Part shown: positions 61,890 to 64,000 of the stretch, piece after piece
Layout: each line of letters starts with the position of its first letter
Numbering within the stretch: position 1 is the stretch's first letter
NCBI GenBank assembly: GCA_036381215.1
Contig: DASVDF010000110.1
Span: 1 to 64,000 of the forward strand
Source: IDS-8 sp036381215
GTDB taxonomy: Bacteria; Pseudomonadota; Gammaproteobacteria; Steroidobacterales; Woeseiaceae
Direction of reading: 5' to 3'
Length of the DNA: 64,000 nt
Program-made: the position numbers and the translations under genes
Notes under the pieces: model-generated
What the model saw: only the letters and a program-made list of their open reading frames with translations
The model's database searches: none
What the model was told of the DNA's origin: nothing

Positions 61890-62936
61890 ATGGCTCTGGG
61901 GCCGGTCATGCTGGACATCGAGGGGCTCGAGCTCACGCCGGCCGACCGCGCGCTGCTCGCCCTGCCCGCCGTGGGCGGCGTGATCCTGTTCACCCGCAAT
62001 TACGCTTCGCCCGCGCAGCTCGCCGATCTCGTGGCCGCGATCCGCTCGGTGCGCACGCCGCCGCTGCTCGTCGCCGTCGATCACGAGGGCGGACGCGTGC
62101 AGCGTTTCCGCGACGGCTTCAGCCGCATCCCGCCGATGCGCACCCTCGGCCGGCAGTACGACGCCGATCGCGACGCCGGGCTCGAGCTCGCGCGAACCGC
62201 CGGCTGGCTCATCGGCTCCGAGCTCAGGGCGAGCGGCATCGACCTCGCGTTCGCCCCTTGCGTCGACCTCGACCGGGGGGTGAGCAAGGTGATCGGCGAC
62301 CGCGCGTTCCACCGGCGTCCCGACGCCGTCACGGAGCTCGCGGCGGCGTTCTGCCGCGGCCTCAAATCCGCCGGCATGGCGGCGGTCGCGAAACATTTTC
62401 CGGGGCACGGCGCGGTCACCGCCGATTCGCACGAGCGGCTGCCCGTGGACCGGCGCGAATTCGGCGAGATCCTGGACGACATGCGGCCGTACGAGAAGCT
62501 GATCGGCCGCCGGCTGCTCGCGGGCGTGATGCTCGCGCACGTCGTGTACGCGGAAGCCGATCCGCTGCCGGCGAGCCTCTCGCCGTGGTGGATCGGCAGT
62601 CAGCTGCGCGCAGAGCTCGGCTTCGACGGCGCCGTGTTCTGCGACGATCTCGGCATGGGCGCCGTGACGGGATTCGGCCCGGCACCCGTGCGCGCGCGCC
62701 GGGCGCTCGAGGCCGGCTGTGACATGGTGCTCGTGTGCAACGACCGGGAAGGGGCGCGCGCCGCCGTGACGGCGCTTGCCGACTGGTCGAGTCCGCCGTC
62801 CCTGGTGCGGCTCGCGCGCCTGCACGGCACCGGCGGCACGCTGCGGGAGACGCTGCTCGCGAGCGACGAGTGGCAGGCGGCGGCCGAAGCGGTCGGCCGC
62901 TGGCTGGAGCGGCCGGAGCTCGAGCTCGGCGCCTGA
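61890..62936 (+). CDS. nagZ: Beta-N-acetylhexosaminidase NagZ
   Basis: A 348-residue GH3 enzyme (E. coli 341) that removes N-acetylglucosamine from anhydromuropeptides in cell-wall recycling. VAVDHEGGRVQRFRDGF and AKHFPGHGAVTADSHERLP (histidine dyad) are present, and the nucleophile Asp is in FCDDLGMGAV. Products of NagZ action can signal AmpC induction where AmpR is present. Its TGA overlaps the mtnP ATG (TGATG). Confidence 0.96.
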   Translation: MALGPVMLDIEGLELTPADRALLALPAVGGVILFTRNYASPAQLADLVAAIRSVRTPPLLVAVDHEGGRVQRFRDGFSRIPPMRTLGRQYDADRDAGLELARTAGWLIGSELRASGIDLAFAPCVDLDRGVSKVIGDRAFHRRPDAVTELAAAFCRGLKSAGMAAVAKHFPGHGAVTADSHERLPVDRREFGEILDDMRPYEKLIGRRLLAGVMLAHVVYAEADPLPASLSPWWIGSQLRAELGFDGAVFCDDLGMGAVTGFGPAPVRARRALEAGCDMVLVCNDREGARAAVTALADWSSPPSLVRLARLHGTGGTLRETLLASDEWQAAAEAVGRWLERPELELGA

Positions 62937-63715
62937 TGGGGATTCCCGGAACCGACCCGACCGCGCCGGCGGACGCGCTCATCGTCGGCAGCGGCTTCGG
63001 CGGGCTGGCCGCGACCGCGCCGGCGCGGACGTTGACCACGGCGTACGGCGCCCCCTCGGCCCCGCTGAGAAGGCTCGAGATCGGCGGCCGGCCGGTGTGG
63101 CTGCTGGCGCGGCACGGCGAGCCGCATGCGATTCCGCCGCACCGCATCAATTACCGGGCGAACCTGAAGGCCCTCGAGCTCGCCGGCGCGCGCCGCATCG
63201 TGGCTGTAAACACGGTGGGGGCCGTGCACCCGCAGCATGCGCCGGGCGAGCTCGCGGTCCCGCGGCAGCTCATCGACTACACGTATGGACGGGATCACAG
63301 TATTTTCGACGGCGAGTCCGCTACCCTCGACCACATCGACTTCACGGAGCCGTTCTGCGGACGGCTCCGGGAAAGGCTCCTCACGGCCGCGGCCACGGCC
63401 GGGGTGCCCTGTCACGACGGCGGCACGTACGCCGTCACCCAGGGCCCGCGGCTTGAGACCGCGGCCGAGGTCGACCGGCTCGAGCGCGACGGGGCCGATT
63501 TCATCGGCATGACCGCCATGCCGGAGGCGGCGCTGGCGCGGGAGCTGGGCATGCGCTACGCCTGCCTGTCGCTGATCGTGAACCAGGCGGCAGGAAGGGG
63601 CGAACGGGAGATTCATGAGGACATCGAGGCAACGACGGCGAGGGCACGCGAGCGCGCCATGCGCGTGCTGTCGGCGTTCTTTGCCTCGACCGCGAACGCG
63701 GCCGAGCCCGCCTGA
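62936..63715 (+). CDS. S-methyl-5'-thioinosine phosphorylase (MtnP family)
   Basis: A 259-residue MTAP-like purine nucleoside phosphorylase. LLARHGEPHAIPPHRINYRANL, FDGESATLDHIDFTEPF and TQGPRLETAAEVDRLERDGADFIGMTAMPEAA (in parts) are family blocks. In Pseudomonas the gene beside nagZ encodes S-methyl-5'-thioinosine phosphorylase, and this looks like its orthologue, not adenosine-specific MTAP. The substrate call is by analogy. The N-terminal phosphate loop reads GSGFGGL rather than the usual GGTGL or GGSGL. Confidence 0.82.
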   Translation: MGIPGTDPTAPADALIVGSGFGGLAATAPARTLTTAYGAPSAPLRRLEIGGRPVWLLARHGEPHAIPPHRINYRANLKALELAGARRIVAVNTVGAVHPQHAPGELAVPRQLIDYTYGRDHSIFDGESATLDHIDFTEPFCGRLRERLLTAAATAGVPCHDGGTYAVTQGPRLETAAEVDRLERDGADFIGMTAMPEAALARELGMRYACLSLIVNQAAGRGEREIHEDIEATTARARERAMRVLSAFFASTANAAEPA

Positions 63716-63727
63716 GGCCGGGCGCCC

Positions 63728-64000
63728 GTGAGCACGACGGCGGCCAAACCGCTGCAGCGCGAGCTGTTCGAGCAGCTCGTCGAGGGTATGGCGGAGCCCG
63801 TCATCGTCGCCCGCGTCGACCGGCCGGACTGGCCGGTCGTGTTGCGCAACGCGGCGTTTGCCGCGCTCTCCGGCGACAAGCCCGCCGTCGACCGCCCGCT
63901 GGCCGACGTCATCGAGCAGCTCATCGGGCGCGAGCTCGCGCTCGAGGTGAGCGAGACCGTGCGCCGCGGCCACGAGAACACCGTGCCCGTCGAGCTCGCG
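63728..64000 (+). CDS. PAS-domain signalling protein, N-terminal part only
   Basis: 91 codons run from GTG 63728 to the window end with no stop. The stretch MAEPVIVARVDRPDWPVVLRNAAFAALSGDKPA is a PAS core opening, followed by DRPLADVIEQLIG. PAS proteins with this start are often sensor GGDEF/EAL proteins or histidine kinases; the output domain is outside the window, so the type cannot be given. Confidence 0.6.
   Translation, partial: MSTTAAKPLQRELFEQLVEGMAEPVIVARVDRPDWPVVLRNAAFAALSGDKPAVDRPLADVIEQLIGRELALEVSETVRRGHENTVPVELA

Overview
The window is high-GC chromosomal DNA from a gammaproteobacterium that I cannot name to genus. The evidence is conserved gene order: dapE-yffB-dapD-glnD-map facing rpsB-tsf-pyrH-frr-uppS-cdsA-rseP-bamA-skp-lpxD-fabZ-lpxA-lpxB-rnhB-dnaE-accA, then tilS-pyrG-kdsA-eno-ftsB, smr-surE-pcm-nlpD-rpoS, prfB-lysS, sdhCDAB-sdhE-ygfX, rpoE-rseABC, lepA-lepB-rnc-era-recO-pdxJ-acpS, and nagZ-mtnP. 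The dapE/yffB/dapD/glnD grouping and the smr-surE pair are reminiscent of Xanthomonadales and related high-GC lineages. Almost every gene is core housekeeping, tightly packed, with many 1-8 nt start/stop overlaps and frequent GTG or TTG starts.

Layout: 1-1672 holds the yoaA end, tsaB and dsbB. 1925-7762 (minus strand) holds lysine/DAP synthesis, nitrogen signalling (glnD) and map. 8066-26493 (plus) is one long run for translation, nucleotide and lipid synthesis, outer-membrane assembly, lipid A, DNA polymerase III and acetyl-CoA carboxylase. 26509-29900 (minus) is a three-gene redox/membrane cassette between accA and tilS. 30045-35705 holds tilS, pyrG, kdsA, eno and ftsB. 36092-40140 holds smr, surE, pcm, nlpD and rpoS. 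40284-45494 holds a DUF498 gene, a COG4255-like gene, prfB with its programmed frameshift, lysS and ygfZ. 45681-49815 is the succinate dehydrogenase cluster and its maturation factors. 50017-52976 is the sigma-E module. 52996-63715 runs from lepA to mtnP. The window ends inside a PAS-domain protein.

No phage, integrase, CRISPR array, transposase or tRNA gene was seen. The unusual content lies between genes. There is a family of short REP-like palindromes and a composite element of about 306-308 bp built from two REPs flanking a core of about 190 bp with 16-bp terminal inverted repeats. There is also an unrelated 159-bp near-perfect palindrome between lpxA and lpxB. Four genes (dsbB, lysS, ygfZ, recO) end on the TAG of a REP terminus, and the 159-bp palindrome supplies the lpxB Shine-Dalgarno sequence.

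Two sequences match the sigma-E promoter consensus with exact 16-nt spacing. One precedes rpoE and one precedes rseP-bamA, which would link the envelope-stress sigma factor to outer-membrane assembly genes. The MEP isoprenoid genes dxr and ispD-ispF, and truD, are missing from their usual places here even though uppS is present. I did not find an undescribed multi-gene system; the repeat/stop-codon pattern is the most novel signal.
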